In this document: positions 1-5,576 of the stretch, piece after piece | How the letters are laid out: each line of letters begins with the position of its first letter | How positions within the stretch are numbered: position 1 is the stretch's first letter | NCBI GenBank assembly: GCA_945610215.1 | Contig: CALYZR010000052.1 | Coordinates: 1-5,576, forward strand | Source of the DNA: an uncultured Clostridium sp. | GTDB lineage: Bacteria > Bacillota > Clostridia > TANB77 > CAG-508 | Reading direction: 5' to 3' | Length of the DNA stretch: 5,576 nucleotides | The notes under the pieces: model-generated | Database searches by the model: none | The model's input: the letters and a program-made list of their open reading frames with translations, nothing else | Told to the model about the DNA's origin: nothing | Made by a program: the position numbers and the translations under genes

Positions 1-495
1 AAAGTATTAATTTTATATATTTTAAATAAAATAGGAAAACCTATTTCTAATGATGCTCTATTAAATTTAGTTCTTTCTGTAACTGATATGAATTACTTTT
101 ATTTTCAACAATTTTTATTAGATTTATTAGAAAATAAATATATTATAACTTTTCAACAGGATGGTAAAGATTTATATGAACTCACAGATGCAGGAAAACA
201 AGCTCTAGAGTTAGTTTCGGATATAATTCCTGGAATTGCTAAATTTAGGGTCGATAATAGTTTTAAAGAAACATTAGGAGAATTCCAAAATGAAGTTTCT
301 GTTACTAGTGATTTCATCCCTCACAATGAAAATGAATATAGTGTAAAATGTAAAATAGTAGAGAATAATCAAACTCTTTTTGAAGTTCAGGTTTATGCTG
401 GGACAAGGGATCAAGCAAAAAAAATAGCTGATAATTGGAATAATAATGCAGAAGAAATTTATCCTCAAATTTTAGAAATTTTAGCAAAAAATTAG
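1..495 (+). CDS. DUF4364 family protein, 5'-truncated by the window edge
   Basis: The reading frame is open from base 1 to the TAG at 493-495 and gives 164 visible residues. The ATG at 88 is not the real start, because the 29 residues before it (KVLILYILNKIGKPIS...) match the conserved N-terminus of DUF4364; probably only about ten residues are missing. In visible numbering, residues 1-72 look like a winged-helix fold: a first helix (LILYILNK), a second (SNDALLNLVLS), a presumed recognition helix (NYFYFQQFLLDLLENKYI) and a wing with LYELTDAGKQAL, as in PadR/MarR-like regulators. Residues about 95-164 form a second domain with predicted beta strands (YSVKCKIVENN, LFEVQVYAG) and a closing helix (AEEIYPQILEILAKN). 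The family is largely restricted to Clostridia and has no established function; DNA binding is an inference from the fold. A strong terminator follows directly, so this is the last gene of its unit. Family assignment is from memory of its N-terminal pattern. Confidence 0.85.
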   Translation, partial: KVLILYILNKIGKPISNDALLNLVLSVTDMNYFYFQQFLLDLLENKYIITFQQDGKDLYELTDAGKQALELVSDIIPGIAKFRVDNSFKETLGEFQNEVSVTSDFIPHNENEYSVKCKIVENNQTLFEVQVYAGTRDQAKKIADNWNNNAEEIYPQILEILAKN

Positions 496-502
496 TTGTA
501 CC

Positions 503-547
503 AAAAAAGTTCTAAAAGTTTCAAATCAAATCTTTTAGAACTTTTTT
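503..547. terminator. Bidirectional intrinsic terminator between convergent genes
   Basis: A perfect 16-bp inverted repeat (503-518 with 532-547) encloses a 13-nt loop. The core GTTCTAAAAG / CTTTTAGAAC is flanked by A6 on the left and T6 on the right, so transcripts from either strand end in a hairpin followed by U6. It begins 8 nt after the DUF4364 stop and is the obvious terminator for that gene. On the minus strand it lies about 140 nt past the methyltransferase stop and would end any transcript that reads through the intervening hairpins. Confidence 0.9.
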
Positions 548-584
548 ATATAATAGGAAATTTCTCCGAAATTCCTATTATATA
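547..584. repeat. Inverted repeat (long hairpin) beside the terminator
   Basis: TATATAATAGG (547-557) pairs perfectly with CCTATTATATA (574-584). The stem continues inward as AA/TT, then a bulged A at 560, then TTTC/GAAA, and closes on a 3-nt loop (TCC, 565-567). The hairpin shares one base with the preceding terminator. Neither strand has a T-tract after it, so it is not an intrinsic terminator by itself. It may be an accessory 3'-end structure or part of a repeated intergenic element. Confidence 0.7.
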
Positions 585-587
585 AAA

Positions 588-596
588 TGCTATAAT
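588..596 (+). promoter_or_regulatory. Possible extended -10 element (TGCTATAAT), plus strand
   Basis: TGC (588-590) followed by a perfect TATAAT (591-596) matches an extended -10 promoter. There is no recognisable -35 at 16-18 nt spacing (568-573 reads GAAATT). If active, transcription would start near 603 and run through the two hairpins at 604-677. AT-rich DNA produces such matches by chance, so this is weak. Confidence 0.25.
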
Positions 597-603
597 CGCT
601 ATT

Positions 604-645
604 GCCTTTGAGATTTGCTCATTTTATTCGCAAACTCAAATCGGC
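604..645. repeat. Inverted repeat, intergenic hairpin
   Basis: TTTGAGATTTGC (607-618) pairs with GCAAACTCAAA (630-640), leaving one unpaired A in the left arm and an 11-nt AT-rich loop. GCC at 604-606 can also pair with GGC at 643-645 across a 2-nt bulge (TC, 641-642). No T-tract follows on either strand. The structure is on the 3' side of the methyltransferase gene and belongs to a run of four hairpins. Confidence 0.6.
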
Positions 646-646
646 G

Positions 647-677
647 AGAACAAAGGGCGACTACGTCGCTTTGTTCT
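647..677. repeat. GC-rich inverted repeat just past the methyltransferase stop
   Basis: AGAACAAA (647-654) pairs with TTTGTTCT (670-677) and GCGAC (657-661) pairs with GTCGC (665-669). There is a 2-nt GG bulge (655-656) and a 3-nt loop (TAC). The stretch 641-676 is about 56% G+C by direct count, conspicuous in this AT-rich window. It starts 8 nt beyond the methyltransferase stop on the minus strand, but no T-tract follows it in that direction. On the plus strand it is followed by a broken T-rich run (TTTAATATTTT), so it could act as a weak plus-strand terminator. Confidence 0.6.
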
Positions 678-685
678 TTAATATT

Positions 686-1475
686 TTACTTTTCTAATTT
701 TTGTCTTACATATTCGTATAGCATTACTCCTGTTGCTACTGCTGCATTTAAGCTCTCTGTTTTTCCTAACATGGGGATTTTCACTTTTTTATCTGCTGTT
801 TCCATTACTTCTTTTGAGATTCCATTTGCTTCATTACCTATTATTATTGCTGATTTTTTATAGTCAATATCATATATACTATCATTTGTTTGAAGTGATG
901 TTGCTATTACTTTAAATTTATGTTTTTTCATTTCTTTTATTGTTGCAACTAAATCATCACTTTGTATTATATTTATTCTAAATATGGCCCCCATTGTTGA
1001 GCGTACTACTTTAGGATTAAATATATCTCCTGTTTTTTTAGATACTACAACTTGTGATAAACCGTACACTATCTATTGTTCTTAGTATTGTTCCCAAATT
1101 TCCAGGATCTTGTATCCCATCTAAAATTACTATTGCATCTTCGTTATATTTTATTTCTTGTTCTTTGCAATTTTTATCTACAACAGCTAATAATCCTTGT
1201 GGATTTTGTACATCTGTTATATTGTTAAAAACTTTTTCGTCTACATATATACAATTATATTTTGCAATTTCGTACAATGTTTTTGAATCTATTTCTCCTG
1301 ATTGTACACAATTTTCACATACTACAATTGTATCTATATTTGCTTTTTCTTCTATTGCTTCTCTAATTAGCTTTATGCCTTCTATAATATATTTTTTGTC
1401 TATATCTCTGTACTTTTTTTCTTTTAGCTTTCTTATTTTTTTTATTGTTTCATTATCCTTGCTTGTAATTACCAT
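686..1475 (-). pseudogene. SpoU/TrmH-family RNA 2'-O-methyltransferase, frameshifted
   Basis: The gene is read in two frames. Codons from ATG 1475 run in frame to a TAA at 1040-1038, while the rest lies in another frame from about 1069 to the TAA at 688-686. Removing one base near 1064 joins them as ...GTILRTIDSV-GLSQVVVSK..., a continuous protein of about 262 aa, the normal family size. In restored numbering, residues 1-100 are the SpoU substrate-binding domain (KYIIEGIKLIREAIEE). Motif 1 is DGIQDPGNLGT (about 119-129), followed by NPKVVRSTMG (153-162). Motif 2 is IGNEANGIS (about 212-220), and motif 3, which forms the trefoil knot, is IPMLGKTESLNAAVA (233-247). These enzymes use S-adenosylmethionine to methylate ribose 2'-OH in rRNA or tRNA; the target here cannot be assigned. 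The start at 1475 is preferred over 1517 because AAAGGAAAG lies just before it and MVITSKDN matches the family N-terminus. It starts 13 nt after the mfd stop. Either a recent mutation or a sequencing error could explain the break. Confidence 0.88.
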
Positions 1476-1488
1476 ATTCTTTCCTTTC

Positions 1489-4400
1489 TTATATTTGCAA
1501 AAATTCCAATATTTCATTTAATTCGTTTTCTGCATTTCCTAATTTATATGTAATATATGGTTCTTTACCTGGCGAGAATTTTATTCTGTCACCATATTTT
1601 TTTATAAGTTCATTTATGGGCATATCAAAACTTTCATTATTAATAAATGTAAATATAATATTATTATTTCTTTGTGTTATTTTTATTATTCCTTTTTGAT
1701 TGCATATTTCTTTTATTTTTGCAATTTCTAATAGATTTTCCACTTCACGTGGTATTTTTCCATACCTATCTATTATATCGTTTTTTGTGTTTTCTATATC
1801 TTCTTTACTTCTACATAATGCTATGTTTTGATATACTTCTATTTTTTGACTGCTATTTTCTATATAACTATCTGGTATATAACTAGATACATTTATATCT
1901 ATTGTGATTTCTTGTTCTTCTTCTATTTGGATTCCTTTCATTTCTTTTACAACTTCATCTAATAACTTGCAATATGTATCATAACCAACTTGTTCCATAT
2001 GTCCATGTTGCATATCCCCAACTAGGCTTCCTGCACCCCTTATTTCTAGGTCCCTCATTGCTATTTTAAACCCTGAACCAAATTCAGTAAATTCTTTTAT
2101 TGCTTTTAGTCTTTTTTCCGCTACCTCTGTCATTAGTTTATCTTTTTTATATGTTATATATGCATATGCCTGTTTGCTTGATCTTCCTACTCTTCCTCTT
2201 ATTTGATAAAGCTGTGCTAGTCCTAGCCTATCTGCATTCTCTACTATCATTGTGTTGGCATTTGGTATATCAATTCCTGACTCTAATATTGTAGTACAAA
2301 CAAGTACATTTATTTTTTCATCTATAAAATCTATCATTATATCTTCTAGTTCTTTTCCACTCATTTTCCCATGAGCAAATCCAACTTTTGCTTCAGGAAC
2401 TAGTTCTTTTATTTTATTTGCTTTTCTCTCTATGCTCTCTACTTTGTTGTATAAATAAAATACCTGTCCACCTCTTTCTAATTCTCTTGTTATTGATTCT
2501 TTTATTACCTCATCATCATATTCTAACACATATGTCTGAACTGGTCTTCTATTTTGTGGTGGCTGGTAAAGACACGACATATCGCGAATTCCTACAATTG
2601 ACATATGAAGCGTTCTTGGAATTGGTGTTGCTGTCATTGTTAAAACATCTACATTTGTTTTTAATTGTTTTATTTTCTCTTTATCTTTTACACCAAATCT
2701 ATGCTCTTCATCTATTATTAAAAAACCTAAATTTTTAAACTCTACATCTTTACTAAGAAGTCTGTGTGTACCAATTATTATATCAATTTCTCCTAGTTTT
2801 AGTTTTTTAATAATTTCTTCTTGTTCTTTTTTTGTTCTAAATCTATTTAATAATTCTATTCTTATAGGATAGTCCTTCATTCTCTCCTTAAATGCTTCAT
2901 ATTGCTGATTTGCAAGTATTGTAGTTGGCACTAAATATGCTACTTGTTTTTGATCCATACAAGCCTTAAAAGCCCCACGTATTGCTACTTCTGTTTTACC
3001 ATATCCAACATCTCCACAAAGAAGCCTATCCATAGGTTTAGGCTTTTCCATATCTGCTTTTAACTCTTGTATTGCTCTTAATTGATCCTCAGTTTCTTCA
3101 TACTCGAAGCTATTATCAAATTGTTTTTGCCATTCTGTATCTTTCGAAAATGCATATCCTTTTATTTTTTCTCTTTTTGCATATAATTCTATTAAATCAC
3201 GTGCTACTTCTCTTAAATTTGATTTTACTTTTTGTTTAGTATTTTCCCATTCTTTGCTACCTAATCTATTTATTTTAGGTGCTCTTGAATCTGTTCCAAT
3301 ATATTTTCTTATATTATCTAAGTTGTTTGTTGGAATATATAATATATCATCATCTTTGTATTTTATTTTTATATAATCTTTTGTAACTCCATCTGCTTTT
3401 ATAGTATTTACACCTATAAACACTCCTATACCATTTGTTTTATGAACAACATAATCTCCTATTTTTAAATCAGAAAATATTAATGTTTCGCCTTGTTTAA
3501 AATCTTTGTTTAGCTTTTTCCTCTTTTGTGGCACTGCGAATAACTCTTTTACACATATTACTAAAAGATTAAAATCATAACATTCAAATCCTGTAGAAAG
3601 TACTCCTTCTTTAACTGTTATATTATTTAGATTTTCTACTTTTTCTAATAGTAAGTCTTTAACTTTTTTTATATTTTCTTTATTACCTGTAAGGATTACT
3701 ATTGTTTTTTGGTCTCGTTGTGCTTGTTGTATTTCCTTAAAACATAAATCCATTGAACTACGAAAAAAGTTAACCTCCCTATAGCTAAAACTATATCCGT
3801 TTCTTTTTGCATGCATACTTTGTTTATCTACAAATCCTATATCTTGTTTCTCCAAGTATATTGTTTGTATGTTTTTTATTGATCCCAAAAAATCAATATA
3901 ATTATTTAAATTGGTTAGCGCTTGTGGTACTGTTCTCTTTTTTTCAATTAATGATTTTACCACATTTTGATTATCTTTTATTACATTTTCTGACCTTGCT
4001 TTTATTTTGCTTATTTCATCTAAAAATACTAAATATTTTTCTTTAATATAATCTATTATCGTTTCACTATTTTTATAGAAATAATTAAAGTATTTATCTA
4101 CTTTGCTTAAATAATTTCCATTCTTAATTTCTTCTATATCTTCTGCTACTTTTTCTTCTTCAAAATCGTTTAATATATCGCTAATTATATCTTCTATATT
4201 TCTTTCTAATATAAATTCTGTCGCTGGATATATTTTTGCTATTTTTATTTTCTCTGTTGACCTTTGAGACATTACATTAAACTCTCTTATTGAATCTACT
4301 TCATCTCCCCAAAGCTCGATTCTTATTCCTGATTCTTTATTAATGCCAATGTCTATTATTCCGCCTCTTATACTGTATTCTCCTGCATTTTCTACTAAAT

Positions 4401-4890
4401 CTCTTCTTTCATATCCTAAATAAAATAGTTTTTTCTTTAACTCTTCTAAATCTATTGTTGAATTTTCTTTTATTTCTATTATGTTTTTATATAGTTCATT
4501 TTTTGTTACTATTTTTTGAGATGCTGCTTCTATTGTTGTTACTATAATTTTTGCTTTTTTGCTATATATATTATTTAAACATTTAATTCTTTCATTTGAA
4601 ATATCTTTACTTTCTGCTAAATAATCATATGATAATATTTCTCTTCTTGGAAAATATTCTATTTTATTTGTAAAATACTGCAAATCTTTTATAATTTTTT
4701 TAGCCTGTAATTCGTTATACGTTACTATACAAATTGGTTTTTCAGTATAAAAAAATGTTGAATATGCAAAATGAACCTTTGCACTATCAGTAAGCCCAGA
4801 TAGCATTATTGGGCTTATACCTTGTTTTACATCATTTATGTAACTATTAAATTTTTTAAAATTTGGCAATATTTTTATTGACTCGTCCAT
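1489..4890 (-). CDS. mfd: Transcription-repair coupling factor Mfd
   Basis: This is an intact 1133-aa protein, close to the usual 1150-1180. Mfd is an ATP-driven DNA translocase that pushes on RNA polymerase stalled at a lesion, releases it and recruits UvrA for nucleotide excision repair. Residues 1-340 are the UvrB-like module, with the degenerate P-loop region GLTDSAK (32-38) and GEYSIRGGIIDIG (170-182). Residues about 475-540 are the CarD-like RNA-polymerase-interacting domain (GDYVVHKTNGIGVFIG, 478-493). The translocase core has Walker A GDVGYGKTE (627-635), PTTILA (655-660), the DEEH box (727-730), TATPIPRT (753-760), and SGIDIPNANT with QIRGRVGRS (871-904). The TRG motif follows at about 924-964 (FGSGFKIAMRDLEIRGAGSLVGD). 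Residues about 995-1095 are the C-terminal domain that restrains UvrA binding. All catalytic residues are present. The start is set by AAGAGGA (4896-4902) 5 nt before the ATG. It is first in an operon with the methyltransferase and has its own promoter. Confidence 0.98.
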   Translation of the reverse strand: MDESIKILPNFKKFNSYINDVKQGISPIMLSGLTDSAKVHFAYSTFFYTEKPICIVTYNELQAKKIIKDLQYFTNKIEYFPRREILSYDYLAESKDISNERIKCLNNIYSKKAKIIVTTIEAASQKIVTKNELYKNIIEIKENSTIDLEELKKKLFYLGYERRDLVENAGEYSIRGGIIDIGINKESGIRIELWGDEVDSIREFNVMSQRSTEKIKIAKIYPATEFILERNIEDIISDILNDFEEEKVAEDIEEIKNGNYLSKVDKYFNYFYKNSETIIDYIKEKYLVFLDEISKIKARSENVIKDNQNVVKSLIEKKRTVPQALTNLNNYIDFLGSIKNIQTIYLEKQDIGFVDKQSMHAKRNGYSFSYREVNFFRSSMDLCFKEIQQAQRDQKTIVILTGNKENIKKVKDLLLEKVENLNNITVKEGVLSTGFECYDFNLLVICVKELFAVPQKRKKLNKDFKQGETLIFSDLKIGDYVVHKTNGIGVFIGVNTIKADGVTKDYIKIKYKDDDILYIPTNNLDNIRKYIGTDSRAPKINRLGSKEWENTKQKVKSNLREVARDLIELYAKREKIKGYAFSKDTEWQKQFDNSFEYEETEDQLRAIQELKADMEKPKPMDRLLCGDVGYGKTEVAIRGAFKACMDQKQVAYLVPTTILANQQYEAFKERMKDYPIRIELLNRFRTKKEQEEIIKKLKLGEIDIIIGTHRLLSKDVEFKNLGFLIIDEEHRFGVKDKEKIKQLKTNVDVLTMTATPIPRTLHMSIVGIRDMSCLYQPPQNRRPVQTYVLEYDDEVIKESITRELERGGQVFYLYNKVESIERKANKIKELVPEAKVGFAHGKMSGKELEDIMIDFIDEKINVLVCTTILESGIDIPNANTMIVENADRLGLAQLYQIRGRVGRSSKQAYAYITYKKDKLMTEVAEKRLKAIKEFTEFGSGFKIAMRDLEIRGAGSLVGDMQHGHMEQVGYDTYCKLLDEVVKEMKGIQIEEEQEITIDINVSSYIPDSYIENSSQKIEVYQNIALCRSKEDIENTKNDIIDRYGKIPREVENLLEIAKIKEICNQKGIIKITQRNNNIIFTFINNESFDMPINELIKKYGDRIKFSPGKEPYITYKLGNAENELNEILEFLQI

Positions 4891-4954
4891 TAAAATCCTC
4901 TTCTTATATTATATTAAAATTATTTTTGTATATTAAATGCACACAGTACATTGT

Positions 4955-4983
4955 ATTATAGCACGATTTTAGTTTGATTACAA
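4955..4983 (-). promoter_or_regulatory. Promoter of the mfd operon (extended -10)
   Basis: Read on the minus strand: TTGTAA (-35, 4983-4978), a 17-nt spacer, then a perfect TATAAT (-10, 4960-4955). The -10 is preceded by TGC (4963-4961), an extended -10 motif that compensates for the 4/6 match at -35. Predicted transcription starts near 4948 and leaves a leader of about 57 nt before the mfd ATG. The upstream gene's terminator lies just before it, supporting independent transcription by the housekeeping sigma factor. Confidence 0.75.
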
Positions 4984-4996
4984 CGGGTTAAGATTA

Positions 4997-5033
4997 GCAA
5001 AAATAAACGCCTTGAAAATATTTTTTCAAAGCG
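4997..5033 (-). terminator. Intrinsic terminator of the 136-aa gene
   Basis: On the minus strand an 11-bp stem (CGCTTTGAAAA with TTTTCAAGGCG, 5033-5023 with 5018-5008) closes a 4-nt loop and is followed by TTTATTTTT. One position is G-U in the minus-strand RNA but A-C in the plus-strand RNA, so the hairpin is stronger in the minus direction, which fits the gene upstream. It begins 17 nt after the stop codon. Confidence 0.85.
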
Positions 5034-5050
5034 CCATATATCTAAAATTT

Positions 5051-5461
5051 CTATCTTTCAAAATCTTTTGAATTTTCTAGAACTTCTTCTCCCATATTAT
5101 TATTTGCTCCATATTCGTTTGGTATATTTCTTTCTTCTCTTTTTTCGGCTAACTCATCTATTGTTTTTTTATTTGCTGTTAATGTACTATTGCCATATGT
5201 AAATACAATTTGATGAATAACTTCTGATTGTTTATCTAGCTTTTTTAATTCTTGACTTAATAATAATGAATCTCCTAAATCTTGGCTTCTGTTTTCATCT
5301 CTTAGCATATCAAAATTTGATTCTTTTGAAGCAGAAAGTATTTCTTTAGCTTTTTGTTTAAATTCTTCAAATGTTGGCATTCTTCCTAAAGGACTTGCTT
5401 CTATTTTAACCATTCCTGGTGCTACTTTTTTTATTTCCCATTTTATTTCTTTATTATTCAT
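5051..5461 (-). CDS. Hypothetical protein, 136 aa, not recognised
   Basis: I do not recognise this protein. The coding call rests on AAGGAG (5468-5473) 6 nt before the ATG, a near-consensus promoter upstream, an intrinsic terminator 17 nt after the stop, and a sensible soluble-protein composition. Residues 5-22 (EIKWEIKKVAPGMVKIEA) look like one or two beta strands. Residues 30-46 (TFEEFKQKAKEILSASK) and 64-88 (DSLLLSQELKKLDKQSEVIHQIVFT) look like amphipathic helices. The final 35 residues are rich in Glu, Asn and Lys and probably disordered. There is no cysteine, signal peptide, membrane segment or recognisable enzymatic motif, and only one tryptophan (W8). It is probably a small cytosolic protein. 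The signals bracket it as a one-gene transcript, so its position beside mfd does not imply a repair role. Confidence 0.8.
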   Translation of the reverse strand: MNNKEIKWEIKKVAPGMVKIEASPLGRMPTFEEFKQKAKEILSASKESNFDMLRDENRSQDLGDSLLLSQELKKLDKQSEVIHQIVFTYGNSTLTANKKTIDELAEKREERNIPNEYGANNNMGEEVLENSKDFER

Positions 5462-5520
5462 TTTATTCTCCTTTTTCTAAATGAATTATTTTCTTTTGAT
5501 ATCTCCCCATGATATATTAT

Positions 5521-5549
5521 ATTGTAACATATGTTTACATAAAAGTCAA
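5521..5549 (-). promoter_or_regulatory. Strong promoter of the 136-aa gene
   Basis: Read on the minus strand: TTGACT (-35, 5549-5544), exactly 17 nt of spacer, then TACAAT (-10, 5526-5521). Each hexamer matches consensus at five of six positions. A/T tracts lie upstream of the -35 (GGAAAATTTTGC), resembling an UP element. Transcription should start near 5514, giving a leader of about 53 nt. The perfect 10-bp palindrome AACATATGTT (5526-5535) covers the -10 edge and spacer and could be an operator, though nothing else supports that. Confidence 0.8.
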
Positions 5550-5576
5550 TTGTTTATGCAAAATTTTCCATTTATG

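Noticed and set aside
88..90. ATG at 88 as the DUF4364 start
   Set aside because: The frame is open upstream to base 1, and those 29 codons encode the conserved family N-terminus, so the start is outside the window.
274..468. Minus-strand 64-aa frame inside the DUF4364 gene
   Set aside because: It is an antisense shadow of a conserved gene, with no start signals.
496..685. CRISPR array, tRNA or insertion-sequence remnant in the hairpin region
   Set aside because: The hairpins are all different with no regularly spaced direct repeat, there is no cloverleaf, and there is no transposase fragment or target-site duplication.
1476..1517. Longer methyltransferase start at 1517 (14 extra residues overlapping mfd)
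   Set aside because: The extra residues do not resemble the family N-terminus, and the strong ribosome-binding site precedes 1475 instead.
615..1521. Plus-strand frames opposite the methyltransferase (615-863, 733-915, 1054-1521)
   Set aside because: They are antisense to conserved SpoU motifs, have no Shine-Dalgarno, and show hydrophobic shadow composition.
1674..4046. Several plus-strand open frames opposite mfd (1674-1886, 2100-2294, 2388-2738, 3807-4046)
   Set aside because: They are rich in Leu, Phe and Tyr, as expected from the complement of AT-rich coding DNA. They lack ribosome-binding sites and lie wholly within the well-conserved mfd gene.
5574..5576. ATG at the right edge as a plus-strand gene start
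   Set aside because: Only three bases are visible and the sequence before it (AAATTTTCCATTT) has no ribosome-binding site.

Overview
The window is strongly AT-rich. Arginine is mostly encoded by AGA/AGG, and Shine-Dalgarno sites are strong and purine-rich (AAGGAG, AAGAGGA). It carries a DUF4364 protein, a family known almost only from Clostridia. Together these point to a low-GC Bacillota of class Clostridia, plausibly a gut lineage; I cannot name a genus.

Layout, left to right. Positions 1-495 (+) hold a DUF4364 winged-helix-like gene whose 5' end lies outside the window. Positions 496-685 are a convergent intergenic region packed with four consecutive hairpins. The first is a symmetrical intrinsic terminator; the last two are much richer in GC than their surroundings. 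Positions 686-1475 (-) hold a SpoU/TrmH-family RNA 2'-O-methyltransferase split by a one-base insertion near 1064. Positions 1489-4890 (-) hold an intact mfd (transcription-repair coupling factor, 1133 aa). The methyltransferase start lies 13 nt beyond the mfd stop, so the two form an operon transcribed from an extended -10 promoter at 4955-4983. Positions 5051-5461 (-) hold an unrecognised 136-aa protein with its own near-consensus promoter (5521-5549) and intrinsic terminator (4997-5033), so it looks monocistronic.

How the genes relate. Mfd removes RNA polymerase stalled at DNA lesions and recruits UvrA. The downstream methyltransferase would modify rRNA or tRNA if functional. Their pairing looks like a housekeeping operon, not a dedicated pathway. 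I see no mobile element, CRISPR array, tRNA or rRNA, and no convincing new multi-gene system. The points most worth following are the frameshifted methyltransferase, the structured convergent intergenic region, and the isolated small gene with strong expression signals.
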